A stretch of DNA of 64,000 bases from Desulfofustis glycolicus DSM 9705 (GTDB taxonomy: Bacteria; Desulfobacterota; Desulfobulbia; Desulfobulbales; Desulfocapsaceae): positions 61,102 through 125,101 of the forward strand of contig NZ_FQXS01000013.1 in NCBI RefSeq assembly GCF_900130015.1, in the 5' to 3' direction. Below, in pieces: positions 53,981-63,667 of the stretch (its first letter is position 1; every line of letters begins with the position of its first letter). The position numbers and the translations under genes were made by a program. A model generated the notes under the pieces. The model made no database searches, was not told the DNA's origin, and saw nothing but the letters and a program-made list of their open reading frames with translations.

Positions 53981-55180
53981 TTACCGGGCTCGATCAACGG
54001 CATAACCGGGGATCATCAGGAAGGTACGCCTGAGGAAATCGTGCATATGCCGTTCGAGAAACAGATTGTCAATCCTGCCTGTTTTCAAAACGATCAAATC
54101 GTGGCTCGGAACAATGAACGCGAAGTTGCCTCCCGATCCGAACAGTCGGAGCAGGTCAGGCGGGTAGTGTTGTCCTAAATAGCCGTCACTGTTTGATCGC
54201 AGGTTTTCATAAAACGGCGTCGAAGTCATTTCCTGGAGCCATTGCTTTGCTACCAGCTGCTGCTGTCGCCACCGCCCTTCGCGGAGGAGCAGGTAGGCAA
54301 AGCGCGCAAAGTCCCGTGGCGTCATGTGCAAACCGCCGGCGCTGAACCATTTGACGTGAGGAGGGGCGGGTGGTTCTTCATAGTCGATTCCACTGAAGCC
54401 AAGCGGCTCCAGCAGCCTGGTTTCCAGGAATTGATGAGCCGGCATCTGGTAGAGTTCGGCCAGGACCAGGCCAATGTGCGCGTAACCAACGCTGCTGTAT
54501 GCTCCTCGATGCTCGCCCCAGCGGGCATGACCTGGATATAGTTCCGGGCGTCCCGGTGGGAAAAAAAGGCGGGCTGTCTGCGGCCAGGCAGGGTCGTGAC
54601 CGACGACCCAGGCAACGTAATCGTCCCATTGGTTTCGCCCCATCTCGATGGGACGAGTTTTCTCGACAGTCGAGTTTTCCGGTGTGATACCAGACGTTTG
54701 TCGAAAAATATGGTCAAATGTGATTTCCTTTTTGCGGGGATCGGACAGCGGAAAGCCCATTGGTAGCCAACGGCGATCGTACACGTTCGATTTTTTGGAT
54801 AATTGATAGGGAATCGTGCCGGTACGACTGTCCTGTTCTGCAATGCCGAAGCAGATGGTGGCAAACGACTTGCCGACGGAAGCAACATACATCCGAGTCG
54901 TTTTTCCCTGTGGGGCGCTGTACCATTCACCAACGAGCCAACCATCCTTGATGACGAGCACCGAGGACACTTCACTGCTTTTTACAGAAAGGCCGTATTC
55001 CCCAAGTTCTGCCAATTTATCCGGGAGGAGCTGCAAAGACCTGATAAATGCGTGGTTGGAAGTGGTGCGCCAGCCACCTTCGGCTTCCTTGGGCGGATAG
55101 TAATCTAGCTGCTGGCAGGCGCCCAGAAGCAGAATCAAGATCAGAGGATAGAGAAAGGCGAACGGTGTACCGGGCATCAC
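53981..55180 (-). CDS. serine hydrolase lipoprotein, beta-lactamase family
   Basis: This 399-residue protein has a lipoprotein signal ending LLGAC (acylated cysteine about residue 22). The class C beta-lactamase-like fold has SVGKS as the SxxK motif, YSSVGY as the YxS motif and a late GSGGNFAFIV segment replacing KTG. It probably acts at the outer or inner membrane on an ester or amide bond, but true beta-lactamase activity is unlikely given these motif variants. It converges on the GtrA gene with 7 bases between stops. Confidence 0.85.
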   Translation of the reverse strand: MMPGTPFAFLYPLILILLLGACQQLDYYPPKEAEGGWRTTSNHAFIRSLQLLPDKLAELGEYGLSVKSSEVSSVLVIKDGWLVGEWYSAPQGKTTRMYVASVGKSFATICFGIAEQDSRTGTIPYQLSKKSNVYDRRWLPMGFPLSDPRKKEITFDHIFRQTSGITPENSTVEKTRPIEMGRNQWDDYVAWVVGHDPAWPQTARLFFPPGRPELYPGHARWGEHRGAYSSVGYAHIGLVLAELYQMPAHQFLETRLLEPLGFSGIDYEEPPAPPHVKWFSAGGLHMTPRDFARFAYLLLREGRWRQQQLVAKQWLQEMTSTPFYENLRSNSDGYLGQHYPPDLLRLFGSGGNFAFIVPSHDLIVLKTGRIDNLFLERHMHDFLRRTFLMIPGYAVDRAR

Positions 55181-55330
55181 ATGCTGTCTGTTTGTTTTTT
55201 CCGTGGAATAAGGTTTATGTTTACCACAAATGTTTATCGTTTCCGACCATTATCGGGGACATATCCAAACAGCGGTCGGTTCATCGCAGTTTTTCGCCTT
55301 GTCGGTTCTGTTTGCTCAAAATAATATGCT

Positions 55331-58300
55331 ATGATGAGCATCGAGCAGATCAGATCAACCAATTGCCCTGCACTACCTGTGACGATGCCGGCTGGATATG
55401 CTTGGGGAACGATGCGTTCCCGGATCTTTTTTTCTTTTCTTGCCGCCCTGATACCGGCGCTGCTGCTGCTCACGCTTTCCGTCGAGCTGGTGTTGGTTCC
55501 GTTTATCACAAACGATGTCAAGCATGAATTGACCAATGCCACCGGGGTACTGAATAATGCCGTTCATGCCAGTGCCTCGGTTGCCACCCGTAACCACCTT
55601 CAGGCGATTGCTGAGAAAAACCTTGAAATCGCCCGCCAGCAGTTATCTCTCGTCGAGCAGGGACTGGTGACCCGCGACGAAGTTGTCCGCCGGTTGAAGG
55701 AGATCTTTCTGGGTCAGCAGGTGGGCCTCTCCGGATATATCTATTGCCTGAACTCCCAGGGAATTCTTGAAGTTCATCCCAATCGGGAACTGGTCGGTTC
55801 GGATATTTCTTCCTTTGCCTTCGCCCGTCAACAAATTGATCGGAAACAGGGGTATATCGAGTACGACTGGAGCAATCCCGACGAGCCTTCGGCCCGCCCG
55901 AAGGCTTTGTACATGGTCTACTTCGAAGAGTTGGACTGGATTATTTCGGCATCGAGTTATCGTTCTGAGTTTGCCGAGTTGCTCAATCCCGGTGATTTCA
56001 CTGAAGTGATTCTCTCCCTGCGTTTCGGGGAAAGCGGTTATGCTTACCTGTTCAACAAGGAAGGTGAACTGCTGATCCATCCGCAGCTGTCCGATTTCAA
56101 CTTTTTCATGCAGCAGGAAGCACCCGTTGATTTTGTTCGGGCGATGCTCCGTGAGGGTGCCGGCAGCATGGAATATCTATGGAAAAATCCGGGCGACCCG
56201 GATGGTCGCAGGAAGATCGTCGTTTTCGAGAGCATTCCCGAATATGGTTGGGTTGTTGCCTCTTCCGCCTACCTCGATGAAATCATGGCACCTGTACGGG
56301 CGGCCCGACTGGTGGTCTACGGTTCGATCCTGATCCTGGTGGTCGCTTTTGCTCTGGTCAGTTTTTTGCTCAGCGGGAGATTGACTCGGCCGGTACGCAA
56401 TATGGTGCGGCAACTCGATCTCAACACCCGGATGGGGACCGCTGAACCGTTGCCGGTCGAAGGTGATGACGAGTTCGGCCGGCTGGCCGGTGAATTTAAT
56501 TCATTTTTGAAGCAAATCGGTGCGCAGACGGCGGTTATCCGGCGGGAACAGGAGCGCTATCGGAGCCTGTTCGAAGCGAGTCCCGACGCAATTTTCCTGT
56601 TGCACGGCATACATTTCGTCGATTGCAACCCGGCAACTCTGTTTATCTTTGCCGCCAGTCGGCAGGATATCATCGGCAAGACGGTTGTTGATGTATCTCC
56701 GACCCGGCAACCCGATGGCTCTCGGTCCGAGAAAGCGGTTCAGGCGATTTCGCACGGGGCCTCAAACCCGGAAACGTTGCAGATTTTCGAGTGGCGGCAT
56801 CGCCGCCTCGATGGGCGGCACTTTGATGCCGAGGTTCGTCTCAAGGCCTTTACCGGCTCCGCCGAGCAGTCGCTGACTATCGCCTTCGTGCGGGATATTA
56901 CCGAGCGTAAGCGGGCTGAGCTAGCCCTTCGTGAGAGCGAGGAGAAATATCGCCAGCTTATCGAAAACGCGCATGATGCCATATTCATTGCCCAGGACGG
57001 CCGGATCGTTTTTGCCAATCACCAGACGGCTGCGATGATCGGTTATAGCGACCAGGAATTGAAGGCCCAACCGTTTACTTTTTTTATCCATCCGGAAGAC
57101 CGCGAGCTGGTAATCCAGCGCCATAGCAAACGTCTCCGGGGAGATGGCGGCTTGCCGCAGAATTATGTCTTCCGTTTGCTGACCAAGGCGCAGACGGAAA
57201 CGGTCATTCAGCTGAGTGCAGTACTGATCGAGTGGAACGGACGGCCGGCAACGCTCAATTTTGCCCGCGATATCACCGAGCAGAAACGATTGGAAAACGC
57301 GTTTCTGCACGCTCAGAAAATGGAGGCGATTGGCACCCTTGCCGGCGGCATAGCACACGATTTCAATAATCTGCTGATGGCTATCCAAGGACGGGCGGAA
57401 TTGCTCCACGTGGAAGAAAAGAGAGAAAAGCAGTTGGAGCATGCCCGGGCCATTGAAGCGTGCGTGAAAAGCGCCGGTGGTCTGACCCGACAGTTGCTCG
57501 GCTTTGCCCGAGGCGGCAAGTACCGGCCGCAACCGATCGATCTCAGTCAATTGGTTCGTAGCAGTGCCGACTTGTTCGGCAGAACCAGGAAAGAGATTCG
57601 CGTAACGATCCGTTGTTCTGCGGTTCCGGCGGTAGCCGAGGTTGACAAGGCACAGTTGGAACAAGTGCTGCTCAATATGTATGTCAATGCCTGGCAGGCC
57701 ATGCCTCGCGGCGGCGAATTGCAAATCGCCACCGCCCTTACTGACTTGGATGAAGCTGCCGGTGCTGCCAATGGCGTTCTGCCTGGCCGTTATGCGCTTA
57801 TTACGGTTGCCGACAGCGGCATCGGTATCGATCAAACCATCATGCCACGGATTTTCGAGCCCTTTTTCACCACCAAGGAAAAGAGCCGGGGAACGGGACT
57901 GGGGCTGGCTTCTGCTTATGGTATTATCCGTAACCATGGCGGTTTCATCGGCGTCGACAGCGAAGTCAAAAGCGGCACGGTATTCACCGTGTATCTGCCC
58001 TGGTCGGAAAAGACCCCGGTTACCGAAGAGCGCGACGACGTTTCCTCGATACAGGGATCGGAAACTATCCTGCTGGTCGATGATGAAACCATGATCCTGG
58101 AAGTTGGCCAGGCCATGCTGGAGCAATTGGGGTATCGGGTTTTGATTGCTCAAGGTGGGCAGGCAGCTGTTGCCCTCATGGAGCATCAGTCGGAGACCAT
58201 AGATCTGGTGATCCTCGATTTGATCATGCCTGGAATGGACGGCGGTGAGACGCTTGCAACGCTGCGCAACATCAGTCAGGATGTACCGGTGGTGTTGTCC

Positions 58301-58441
58301 AGCGGGTATGCCTTGAACAAACAGATGGAGCAGGTTATGGCACAGGGGTGCAGCGGATTTTTACAGAAGCCATTCAGCTTGTCTGAGTTGTCCAGGCTCG
58401 TTCGCCAGATTCTTGATTCAGACAAACAGAAACGCCGGTAA
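55331..58441 (+). CDS. membrane hybrid histidine kinase with two Cache domains
   Basis: This protein has up to 1036 residues. The order is an N-terminal membrane helix, two Cache-type periplasmic repeats (SGYIYCLNSQGILEVHPN and SGYAYLFNKEGELLIHPQ), a second membrane helix (about 325-350) and HAMP. Two PAS domains (about 415-540 and 545-665) follow. HisKA has H676 in AGGIAHDFNNLL, HATPase has DSGIGI and GTGLGLASAYG, and a receiver has D963 in LDLIMPGMDGG. It should sense a small exported ligand, commonly an organic acid or amino acid, and phosphorylate an unknown partner. A start at ATG 55412 (MRSRIFFSF) is as plausible as 55331. Confidence 0.92.
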   Translation: MMSIEQIRSTNCPALPVTMPAGYAWGTMRSRIFFSFLAALIPALLLLTLSVELVLVPFITNDVKHELTNATGVLNNAVHASASVATRNHLQAIAEKNLEIARQQLSLVEQGLVTRDEVVRRLKEIFLGQQVGLSGYIYCLNSQGILEVHPNRELVGSDISSFAFARQQIDRKQGYIEYDWSNPDEPSARPKALYMVYFEELDWIISASSYRSEFAELLNPGDFTEVILSLRFGESGYAYLFNKEGELLIHPQLSDFNFFMQQEAPVDFVRAMLREGAGSMEYLWKNPGDPDGRRKIVVFESIPEYGWVVASSAYLDEIMAPVRAARLVVYGSILILVVAFALVSFLLSGRLTRPVRNMVRQLDLNTRMGTAEPLPVEGDDEFGRLAGEFNSFLKQIGAQTAVIRREQERYRSLFEASPDAIFLLHGIHFVDCNPATLFIFAASRQDIIGKTVVDVSPTRQPDGSRSEKAVQAISHGASNPETLQIFEWRHRRLDGRHFDAEVRLKAFTGSAEQSLTIAFVRDITERKRAELALRESEEKYRQLIENAHDAIFIAQDGRIVFANHQTAAMIGYSDQELKAQPFTFFIHPEDRELVIQRHSKRLRGDGGLPQNYVFRLLTKAQTETVIQLSAVLIEWNGRPATLNFARDITEQKRLENAFLHAQKMEAIGTLAGGIAHDFNNLLMAIQGRAELLHVEEKREKQLEHARAIEACVKSAGGLTRQLLGFARGGKYRPQPIDLSQLVRSSADLFGRTRKEIRVTIRCSAVPAVAEVDKAQLEQVLLNMYVNAWQAMPRGGELQIATALTDLDEAAGAANGVLPGRYALITVADSGIGIDQTIMPRIFEPFFTTKEKSRGTGLGLASAYGIIRNHGGFIGVDSEVKSGTVFTVYLPWSEKTPVTEERDDVSSIQGSETILLVDDETMILEVGQAMLEQLGYRVLIAQGGQAAVALMEHQSETIDLVILDLIMPGMDGGETLATLRNISQDVPVVLSSGYALNKQMEQVMAQGCSGFLQKPFSLSELSRLVRQILDSDKQKRR

Positions 58442-58586
58442 ACTGCAGTGGAAACAGAGCTGCGTCTTGACAGGAATCGGACTGACTCCATGCTGGTCAT
58501 GAGGGGGTATTTGAAAACGGGCTCATCCGGATTGAGCGTACATTTTTAGGGAACTTAAAAAAAACCAGAGAGCGGGGGCGGCATAG

Positions 58587-59303
58587 ATGAAGAACCGGAG
58601 TATTGACCTCAGAGAGCGATTAATCGTCGCGCTTGATTTTGACCGTGCGGCAACGGCGCGGGAGATGGTGCGGCGGTGTGAGGCGCAGGTTGGGTTTTTC
58701 AAGGTCGGATTGGAATTGTTTATGGTCGACTGGTTCGCAACGGTGGATTGGTTGATCGCCAGAGGCCATAAGGTGATGCTCGATCTGAAATTCTATGACA
58801 TTCCTGAAACGGTGAAGCGCGCCGTTGCCCAGGTTAACGATCGGGGCGTCAGTCTCTTGACCATTCACGGCGATCGATCGATTATTGAGGCGGCGGTCGC
58901 GGCCCGGGGGGATATGAAGCTCCTGGCGGTGACTGTGTTGACCAGTTTTTCCGCAGAGGACCTGCGTGAACTAGGCATGGCCGGGGACGTTGTCGAACTG
59001 GTTCGCCGCCGAGCCCGTATCGCCGTGGCCGGCGGTTGCGACGGCGTGGTTTCATCGGCACGCGAGGCGAGGGCGTTGCGGGGGGACCTTGGTGAGTGTC
59101 CGGTGCTGGTGACTCCGGGAATCCGGCCGGCGGAGACAGAGAGGGGCACAGTTGACGACCAGAAACGAGTCATGACCGCCGGTCAAGCTATCAGCGGTGG
59201 CGCCGACTATCTGGTGGTCGGGCGCCCGATTACCAGGGCGACAGACCCGCAGGAGGTTATCGCCCGGATGCATGAGGAAATCGCCGCGGCTCTCGCGGAA
59301 TGA
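58587..59303 (+). CDS. pyrF: orotidine 5'-phosphate decarboxylase
   Basis: This 238-residue TIM-barrel enzyme has LIVALDFD near the start, the catalytic DLKFYDIPETVKRA (Lys and Asp network), TIHGD and the late GADYLVVGRPIT phosphate-binding loop. It makes UMP from OMP. The ATG at 58587 gives the normal length. It follows the hybrid kinase by 145 bases and may have its own promoter. Confidence 0.96.
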   Translation: MKNRSIDLRERLIVALDFDRAATAREMVRRCEAQVGFFKVGLELFMVDWFATVDWLIARGHKVMLDLKFYDIPETVKRAVAQVNDRGVSLLTIHGDRSIIEAAVAARGDMKLLAVTVLTSFSAEDLRELGMAGDVVELVRRRARIAVAGGCDGVVSSAREARALRGDLGECPVLVTPGIRPAETERGTVDDQKRVMTAGQAISGGADYLVVGRPITRATDPQEVIARMHEEIAAALAE

Positions 59304-59486
59304 AATTTTTCCCCGGGCTGCGCCGCTCAGGTTCCGGATGTGAAGCAGCTTGGCTGCCGAGTAATTCCTGAATGATGCCAGTCGTTTTGGTTGACACCGG
59401 CGGGACACTGATTATCTTTTCAGCACTGTGAGCGATAACTAAAGGTTCGATCACCAGAAGAAACAACGAAGTCGTCGGAGGAAATT

Positions 59487-59939
59487 ATGAGAGTGATTGC
59501 CATTACCATGGTAGCGGCAATGATGCTGTTGGTAGCATCATGCGCCGATACCTATAAGGGACAACAGGGGGCGGTCGGCGGTGCCGTCGGCGGCGCGTTG
59601 ATAGGACAGGCGATCGGTCGCAGCACCGAAGCCACCCTGATCGGCGCGGCAATCGGCACTATGCTCGGTTACATCGTCGGCAACGAGATGGACAAGTATG
59701 ACCGTCAACAACTCAACTACGCTTACGAGAACGGCCGGTCGGGGCAGCCGGTAGGTTGGGTGAATCCAGATAACGGCAATAACTATCAGGTCGTCCCGCA
59801 ACCGGCCTATACCCATCCGACGACAGACCAGGTCTGCCGGCAGGCCGAAATTCAGGCGGTGATCGACGGTCAGCCGCAGACCACCATAACCACTGCCTGC
59901 CGGAACGCGCAGGGACAGTGGGTCCTGCGGAATCAATAA
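59487..59939 (+). CDS. glycine-zipper outer-membrane lipoprotein
   Basis: This 150-residue protein has a lipobox VASC (acylated C19). A glycine-zipper 2TM region follows (QQGAVGGAVGGALIGQAIG, ATLIGAAIGTMLGYIVGNEMD), then a soluble tail with GQPVGWVNPDNGNNYQVVPQP, as in RcsF/SlyB or Rickettsia 17-kDa antigen type lipoproteins. It is probably inserted in or beside the outer membrane. The GGAGG ribosome site supports ATG 59487. A hairpin follows the stop. Confidence 0.85.
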   Translation: MRVIAITMVAAMMLLVASCADTYKGQQGAVGGAVGGALIGQAIGRSTEATLIGAAIGTMLGYIVGNEMDKYDRQQLNYAYENGRSGQPVGWVNPDNGNNYQVVPQPAYTHPTTDQVCRQAEIQAVIDGQPQTTITTACRNAQGQWVLRNQ

Positions 59940-59979
59940 AATTTCTCTTCCCTGCCACCACCGGTTTTAAGAAAAACGA

Positions 59980-60016
59980 AAGGGTGCCGTTTTTAAAAGA
60001 GCGGCATCCCTTTTGT
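59980..60016 (+). terminator. hairpin terminator after the glycine-zipper gene
   Basis: AAGGGTGCCG and CGGCATCCCTT form a stem with one irregularity and a 12-base loop, followed by TTTTG on the plus strand. It overlaps the last codons of the convergent beta-CASP gene. Confidence 0.5.
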
Positions 60017-61381
60017 CGGCAGCACCGTGGTGAACCCTTTTTTTTGCAATATCGCACTGAAGGTGTGGCGGGCGTCGTCTTCACCGTGAATGAGAAAGAC
60101 CGTTCGTGGTTTTTCCCTGAAGGCCGACAGCCAGTCATTGAGGCCGTGCCGGTCGGCATGTGCCGAAAAGGCTCCGATTCGGGCTATCTCGGCTTTGACG
60201 ACCAGGGACAGGCCCATCATCTTGATTTCCTCGGCGCCGTCCAGCAAGAACCGACCCAGCGTTCCCGGTGCCTGGTAGCCGACGAAGAGCACGGTGTTCT
60301 TCGGATCCCAGATACCATGCTTGAGATGGTGCCGGATGCGACCGGCCGTGCACATACCGCTGCCGGCGATAACGATAGCCGGCTCCTGCATCTCGTTAAC
60401 TTTACGTGATTCCTCCACGGATGGTGTGCAAATTAGGCCGGGAAAGCTGAAGGGTTGATCTGTTCTTGCCCGCGCCTCTTCATCGTAATGGTCAGGGTGT
60501 TTTTCGAAGACTTCCGTGATCTTGATTGCCAGCGGACTGTCCAGGTAAATATTCATCGGCGGAAAGTCGGCCTGTTCGTTTTTCAGTTCGCTCAAGGTAT
60601 ACAGCAACTCCTGGGTGCGTTCCAGCGCAAAAGAGGGAATCAACAACTTGCCGCCTTTCCGGAAGGTTGACTGGATATAACCGTAAAGTTCCTCTTTGCG
60701 TGACTGCGAGGTGATATGCACACGGTCGCCGTAGGTTGTCTCGATAAAGACATGATCACCGTTCCAGATATTGGTCGGATCTTCTACAATCGGCACGTCG
60801 TCTTGTCCGAGATCCCCGGAAAAAACGATTTTCTCCTCACGGCCAGTGCTGTTTTTGACAAACAATTCGACGATGGCAGAGCCGATGACATGGCCGGCGT
60901 CCCGGAGCCGGAAGGTAACCTCTTCGTTGGCCTGCAGCGCCGTGTTGTAAGGGAGTACGTGAATCAGATTCCCCACCTGGTCAGCGTGCTGCATAGTGTA
61001 CAGAGGTTCGCGAGGCAGCTCTCCTTTCCGAAGACGCCGCTTGTTTTCCTGTTCGGTATCCTTTTCCTGGATATAGGCGCTGTCGGCGAGCATGATCGGC
61101 AGCAGGTCGGCGGTTGGCGGACTGGCGTAAATGATCCCGTTGAAGCCGTGTTTCACAAGTTTCGGCAGCAGGCCGCAATGATCGATATGGGCATGGGTCA
61201 CGATGACGAAATCGATCGTCTGCGGGTCAAACGGAAACGGCTCAAAGTTCAGTCGATTAAGCGACTTGTTTCCTTGGAACATGCCGCAGTCGATAAGCAG
61301 GCGAGCAGAGGTGGTTTCGACGAGGTGGCATGAACCGGTGACACAACCGGCGGCGCCATGGCAGGTGATCTGCATCGACAT
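59993..61381 (-). CDS. metallo-beta-lactamase / beta-CASP RNA nuclease
   Basis: This 462-residue protein has an MBL core with THAHIDHCGLLP, AGHVIGSA and FSGDLGQ, then a beta-CASP insert (LIPSFALERTQELLY, YLDSPLAIKITEVF, IAGSGMCTAGRIRHHL). The C-terminal RMMBL region is SAHADRHGLNDWL..VFLIHGED. It belongs with the CPSF73/YsH1-like bacterial exonucleases that process or degrade RNA. All zinc ligands appear present. The substrate is not known from sequence. Confidence 0.92.
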   Translation of the reverse strand: MSMQITCHGAAGCVTGSCHLVETTSARLLIDCGMFQGNKSLNRLNFEPFPFDPQTIDFVIVTHAHIDHCGLLPKLVKHGFNGIIYASPPTADLLPIMLADSAYIQEKDTEQENKRRLRKGELPREPLYTMQHADQVGNLIHVLPYNTALQANEEVTFRLRDAGHVIGSAIVELFVKNSTGREEKIVFSGDLGQDDVPIVEDPTNIWNGDHVFIETTYGDRVHITSQSRKEELYGYIQSTFRKGGKLLIPSFALERTQELLYTLSELKNEQADFPPMNIYLDSPLAIKITEVFEKHPDHYDEEARARTDQPFSFPGLICTPSVEESRKVNEMQEPAIVIAGSGMCTAGRIRHHLKHGIWDPKNTVLFVGYQAPGTLGRFLLDGAEEIKMMGLSLVVKAEIARIGAFSAHADRHGLNDWLSAFREKPRTVFLIHGEDDARHTFSAILQKKGFTTVLPTKGMPLF

Positions 61382-61679
61382 ACTCCATTTAATTAATTGT
61401 TTTTACCTGAAAAAACAGTTTTCTGACTGGCCAATTCCGCTGGTTGCTGCATCGCGAGGAATCGGCGGGGCACAGAACCAGTCCCGAAGGGGGCGGACAA
61501 TCTGCAAATCAGGCCTCAGAGCAGCAGCCGGAGGGAACATCGCCCAAGCCCTGGCGACCACGATACCGGTTTTCTGTTCGTTCGGATCTCCAGCAACAGG
61601 AGTTACAAGACAAGCGAGGTCATGCTACCACGAATCACGGAGACCTGCACCTCCTTCGCACCGTTGGTCTGAGTTCGTT

Positions 61680-62465
61680 TTATTCCCCTGTTTCGCTGTC
61701 GCCGGTCGGTGGCAGCAGCCACGACTCCAAGTCGAGATCTTCGCGAAAATAGCTGATCCCCTCGTGATTGGTCAGGTCTAGATGAATCGGGGTTACCGAG
61801 ACGTAGCCGTTATGCACTGCATCCACATCGGTATCCTTGCCGGCATCGAGTAGCGGTGTGCCGCCGCCGATCCAGAAACGAAGGCGGCCCCAGGGGTCGT
61901 GTACTTCCTGGACTGCCTGTTTCCAGATACGTCGTCCCTGCCGAGTTACCCTGAGCCCTTTGATAGGCCGTTGCTGCGGGATATTGACGTTCATCAGGGT
62001 GTCGGCCGGCAGACCGTAGTCCAGAATCCGGCCGGCCAGGTCACGAACGATCGGACCGGCGGCGGCAAAAGAGAACGGCGGTGTGCCGACCAGGGAGACG
62101 GCCATGGATGGTACCGAATACATAGTTCCTTCGATGGCGGCGGAAACGGTGCCGGAATAGGAAATATCGTCGCCGATATTAGCCCCGTTGTTGATGCCGG
62201 AGACCAACAGATCCGGGGGTGCGTCGAGGACTTTACTCAATGCGATGGCCACGCAATCGGTGGGGGTGCCGTCCAGGGTAAACACGTCCTCGGCGCGCCG
62301 GGTAAGACACAGGGGACGGTTCATGGTCAAGGCATGGGCAATGGCCGAGTTGTCCCGGTCGGGGGCCACGGTCACGACCCGTCCGAGGATGGCCAATGTT
62401 TTCTGCAGGACTTCCAATCCGCGACTATGGATCCCATCGTCATTGGTTATCAGGATGGTCGTCAT
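61680..62465 (-). CDS. surE: 5'/3'-nucleotidase SurE
   Basis: This 261-residue protein has the metal-binding ITNDDGIHSRGL at the N-terminus, APDRDNSAIAHALT, VFTLDGTPTDCVAIAL and VSGINNGANIGDDISYSGTVSAAIEG, the SurE signature. It hydrolyses nucleoside monophosphates. The ATG at 62465 follows AAAGGAGGTGTG. Its start lies inside the 3' end of the IlvY-like gene (26-bp overlap), so the two are probably co-transcribed. Confidence 0.95.
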   Translation of the reverse strand: MTTILITNDDGIHSRGLEVLQKTLAILGRVVTVAPDRDNSAIAHALTMNRPLCLTRRAEDVFTLDGTPTDCVAIALSKVLDAPPDLLVSGINNGANIGDDISYSGTVSAAIEGTMYSVPSMAVSLVGTPPFSFAAAGPIVRDLAGRILDYGLPADTLMNVNIPQQRPIKGLRVTRQGRRIWKQAVQEVHDPWGRLRFWIGGGTPLLDAGKDTDVDAVHNGYVSVTPIHLDLTNHEGISYFREDLDLESWLLPPTGDSETGE

Positions 62466-63360
62466 CACACCTCCTTTCAGGTCTGGTGGCATGCTGTTCG
62501 GCGATACGCCAGAAGGTCTGTACGGTCGGCAGTCGTTTACCGGCCTTGGTGGTGCAGGCACCGACGGTAAAGGGCTTGAGCGGTGGTTCGACGTTGAGCA
62601 CGGTGATGCGCTGCTGCAGGGGGCTGTTGTCCAAGACCAGTCGGGGAACGACGCCGATGCCGCAACCCATTGCGACCATCGCGATCAACGCTTCGTTGCC
62701 GGCAACAGAAGCGTATACCGTCGGCGTAATACCCTTGTCACCAAACCAGCGTTCGCACCGATCCCGGCTCAATCCCCGTTCCGGCATGACGATCGGCGTC
62801 GAATGAAGATCGGGAACAGCAGCCGAGTGGCCGTTCTTGTTCGTCTCCCGCGGAGCGATAAAAATAAGGGGTGTCTCCAGAAGTTTCAGAAAGACGATGT
62901 GACGCGGCAGCCGGTCGGGAACCGCGGCAATGGTAATGTCGGCCTCGCCGTTTTCCAGGTGGGCGAGGGCCATTGCCGCATCGCCGGTGGTCAGGTTCAG
63001 GTTGATTTCCGGAAAAGAGCGCCGAACCCCCTTGATGATGTCTGGTAGGATCGACAGGATTGCCGTTACCGAACAGTACAGCGACAGCGTACCGCGCAGC
63101 TCATGTTCTGTTGCCAGTTGCTGCCTCAGCTTCCGGTAACGTTGCAGCACATCGAGGGCATAGTCTTTGAAAATCTCACCGGCCTTGGTCAGTGAGACCG
63201 AGCGGTTGTCGCGCCGGAACAGGGGTTCTCCCAGTTCCTGTTCAAGTCGCTGGATGGCCCTGGTCAACCCGGAAGGGGTGATATTACATACCCGGCTCGT
63301 CTGACCGAAATGCAGACTTGAAGCGAGGTTGACAAAGAGGTCCAGTTCTCTGATATCCAT
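62440..63360 (-). CDS. LysR-family regulator, IlvY-like
   Basis: This 306-residue protein has an N-terminal winged helix-turn-helix (ELDLFVNLASSLHFGQTSRVCNITPSGLTRAIQRLEQELG) and a LysR substrate-binding domain. Segments such as GTLSLYCSVTAILSILPDII, LTTGDAA, MVAMGCGIGVVPRLVL and NSP closely follow E. coli IlvY, the ilvC activator. No ilvC is in the window, so its target is unverified. It overlaps surE by 26 bp and is upstream of it on the same strand. Confidence 0.88.
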   Translation of the reverse strand: MDIRELDLFVNLASSLHFGQTSRVCNITPSGLTRAIQRLEQELGEPLFRRDNRSVSLTKAGEIFKDYALDVLQRYRKLRQQLATEHELRGTLSLYCSVTAILSILPDIIKGVRRSFPEINLNLTTGDAAMALAHLENGEADITIAAVPDRLPRHIVFLKLLETPLIFIAPRETNKNGHSAAVPDLHSTPIVMPERGLSRDRCERWFGDKGITPTVYASVAGNEALIAMVAMGCGIGVVPRLVLDNSPLQQRITVLNVEPPLKPFTVGACTTKAGKRLPTVQTFWRIAEQHATRPERRCDDDHPDNQ

Positions 63361-63377
63361 AGACCCTTTTCTAGCCC

Positions 63378-63511
63378 CATGACGGGACGTTACAACGAAC
63401 AATGAACATTGGCATCATGGTCGGCAGGGCCGGCCGGTCCTTCTTCCGGCTGGTGCGCTGCAGCCTGATCGGCTGATTCTCAATCAACGGCGGGACAGGT
63501 TTAACGTGTCC
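63378..63511. repeat. second dispersed repeat, copy 2
   Basis: CATGACGGGACG..ACAACGAACAATGAA....ATGGTCGG at the left end and a GGGACAGGTTTAACGTGTCC end match the copy at 27524-27620, with a longer middle here. It lies between the IlvY-like gene and the IS4-type element. Confidence 0.45.
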
Positions 63512-63667
63512 GCAGCCCTTCGGGCCTGATTCTCAGTCCTGCCGGCTCTCCGAGAGGCAGCCTGCTGGACAGCCAACCAGTCCGATAGAACGATTTTCAT
63601 ATAAAAAAAACAACGAGATCGGAATACGAATTTCGTCGTGATATTGTATTGCAAAATATGCAATACC

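Noticed and set aside
56921..58186. 421-codon minus-strand frame inside the double-Cache kinase
   Set aside because: Antisense to PAS, HisKA and HATPase motifs; no ribosome site or family match.
58541..58563. Possible fifth MITE end (AGGGAACTTAAAAAAAA)
   Set aside because: Only a short match to one end, with no partner end or flanking duplication.
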